Source: Alopecurus myosuroides (lineage: Eukaryota; Streptophyta; Magnoliopsida; Poales; Poaceae). Taken from it: DNA of 64,000 nucleotides. Of this stretch, positions 63,016-64,000 are shown piece by piece (within the stretch, counting starts at the first letter, position 1; each line of letters starts with the position of its first letter). Under the pieces are notes generated by a model, which was given only the letters and a program-made list of their open reading frames with translations, was not told where the DNA came from and ran no database searches. The stretch covers positions 44,814,828 through 44,878,827 of the forward strand of contig CM054063.1 in NCBI GenBank assembly GCA_028641055.1, written 5' to 3'. Position numbers and translations under genes: made by a program.

Positions 63016-64000
63016 TCAAGGTAGGAGCCAGACCGGCGGCGAGTAAGTGGAGAAGGTGTCGGTCCCTGCAGCGTTGATTGGGAAGCAATGCTCGAGGCTC
63101 GCCGGCAGCAGGGAGCACCTGCCATTGTCGGTGCAGGCAAACTCGCCAGAGTTACTCAGGTGGGGGAAGCAGGGCTCGAAGTATGTGCGGTTGAAGTAGG
63201 TGCGGTCGTCGAGAAAGTATACGCCCTCCTCGACACAGCCGGATGGGAAGTCGGCACACTCGTATGCCCTCGAGCTGCCAGGGCCGACAACCAGTAGCCG
63301 GCCATCAAGTCTTTCGACCGCAGTCCAAGCAAGAGAATAGTCTGGATCATCATCGATTTTGACGACGGCCGGAGCAAGCACAAACAGGCGAATGCAGGAG
63401 GTGGCACCGCCGTCGGGCATCCACTCCTTGACCACCATAAGGAGCTCGCCGCGAGACTCGACGAGGTATCCGGCGCGGGGTTGTTGTGCATCGTTTGGCT
63501 TGTTGGCGCCGCCGGTGTGGTACATGTTGCCCAACTTAATGTGAAAATTGTCCGCTCCCCGACGCCGTAACGGGTCCGGTTCGTTGAGCACGGTGTAGGT
63601 CCGGAGGTGCTCGCCCTTGGTGAGCACGAAGAAGCGGCCGTCGAAATAAGCGATGTCCTGCGCCGACCACCCAACGGAGAAGCCGACCTCTTCTGCCTGG
63701 ATGGCCATCTGCGAGCCCAGGCGCCAGAAGCAGACGTGGCGCCAGTGGTTGACGCGGCCTTCCGGCCCGAGCACGTTGAGGATGGCGCCGGCGAGACACT
63801 CCCCGTCGACGGCCGGCGCGCGCGAGAGGGTAGCGGCGAGCATCATGACGGGACGGCTAGGGCCCGGGAAACCACACCACCTGGACCACAGGAGGGCTCC
63901 GGCAGCGTCGTATTGCGCGAGGCGTCTTCTGTTGATCGCGCCGGAATCCATGTCGGGCAGCGGGATGCGCTCGCCGGTGCGGACGTTCAGAAGCACGTGC
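63016..64000 (-). CDS. DUF295-domain protein (F-box-associated type), partial
   Basis: About 327 C-terminal codons; the frame is open to the window edge (codon GTG at 63996 is internal), so the N-terminal part, often an F-box in this family, lies outside. Family features: LLNVRTGERIPLPDM at the start, CLAGAILNVLG, HVCFWRLGSQ, a DIAYFDGRFFVLTKGEHLRTYTVLNEPDP core, GYLVESRGELLMVVKEW, LAWTAVERLDGRLLVVGPGSSRAYECADFPSGCVEEGVYFLDD, and an F…CTDNGRCSLLP C-terminal segment before the stop at 63016-63018. GC-rich, uninterrupted, codon use unlike the AT-rich retroelements around it, so probably a functional host gene. DUF295 genes form large, rapidly expanding families in grasses; biochemical function is unknown. 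No signal peptide can be judged. Confidence 0.85.
   Translation of the reverse strand, partial: HVLLNVRTGERIPLPDMDSGAINRRRLAQYDAAGALLWSRWCGFPGPSRPVMMLAATLSRAPAVDGECLAGAILNVLGPEGRVNHWRHVCFWRLGSQMAIQAEEVGFSVGWSAQDIAYFDGRFFVLTKGEHLRTYTVLNEPDPLRRRGADNFHIKLGNMYHTGGANKPNDAQQPRAGYLVESRGELLMVVKEWMPDGGATSCIRLFVLAPAVVKIDDDPDYSLAWTAVERLDGRLLVVGPGSSRAYECADFPSGCVEEGVYFLDDRTYFNRTYFEPCFPHLSNSGEFACTDNGRCSLLPASLEHCFPINAAGTDTFSTYSPPVWLLP

Overview
This looks like nuclear DNA of a large-genome grass, most likely Pooideae/Triticeae or a close relative. That is an inference from three things: deeply nested SIRE-lineage copia, Tat and Athila-like gypsy elements; Stowaway MITEs ending in CTCCCTCC/GGAGGGAG; and an intron-rich host gene plus a DUF295-type gene set in repeats. 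No bacterial, organellar or viral gene organisation is seen.

Layout. 1-1750: decayed gypsy (Athila-like) interior with the end of a protease. 1751-14442: 5'-truncated SIRE-lineage copia element 'A' (gag tail, uninterrupted pol, env-like ORF, 3' LTR), whose env-like ORF is split by a 4.6-kb solo LTR at 7230-11817 with a perfect 5-bp target duplication. 14443-16380: another Athila-like remnant. 16823-24456: a genic island with one ten-exon minus-strand gene whose introns hold a hAT element, a MITE nested in a MITE and a poly(A) retroposon. 25117-25704: a MITE and a LINE tail. 25837-47475: a three-level nest. An old minus-strand copia 'C' is split by a gag-only copia 'B' (29839-46469, TSD CCAGT), which in turn contains a 3'-deleted Tat gypsy element (34973-42216). 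47966-49235: LINE fragment. 49706-60363: Athila-like gypsy with both LTRs, interrupted by a 5'-truncated LINE (56020-58486, 13-bp TSD). 60387-62415: non-autonomous CACTA element. 63016-64000: 3' part of a DUF295 gene running off the window.

Host genes. The ten-exon gene encodes, after one short leader exon, two consecutive copies of the same four-exon module with matching splice phases, so it arose by internal tandem duplication. I do not recognise the family. Its second module carries a one-base frameshift as read here.

Structure not explained by ordinary annotation. (i) All three SIRE-lineage elements can form a hairpin whose arms lie on either side of the polypurine tract and LTR start. 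The arm sequences differ between elements but each pairs with its own partner. (ii) Arrays of CCGGAAATTTCCGG-like palindromes sit directly upstream of TATA boxes in the B and C LTRs and again upstream of the env-like ORF of C. (iii) The solo LTR holds a tRNA-like segment and a 159-bp tandem repeat. (iv) The hAT element carries a three-exon reading frame with GT-AG splice sites.
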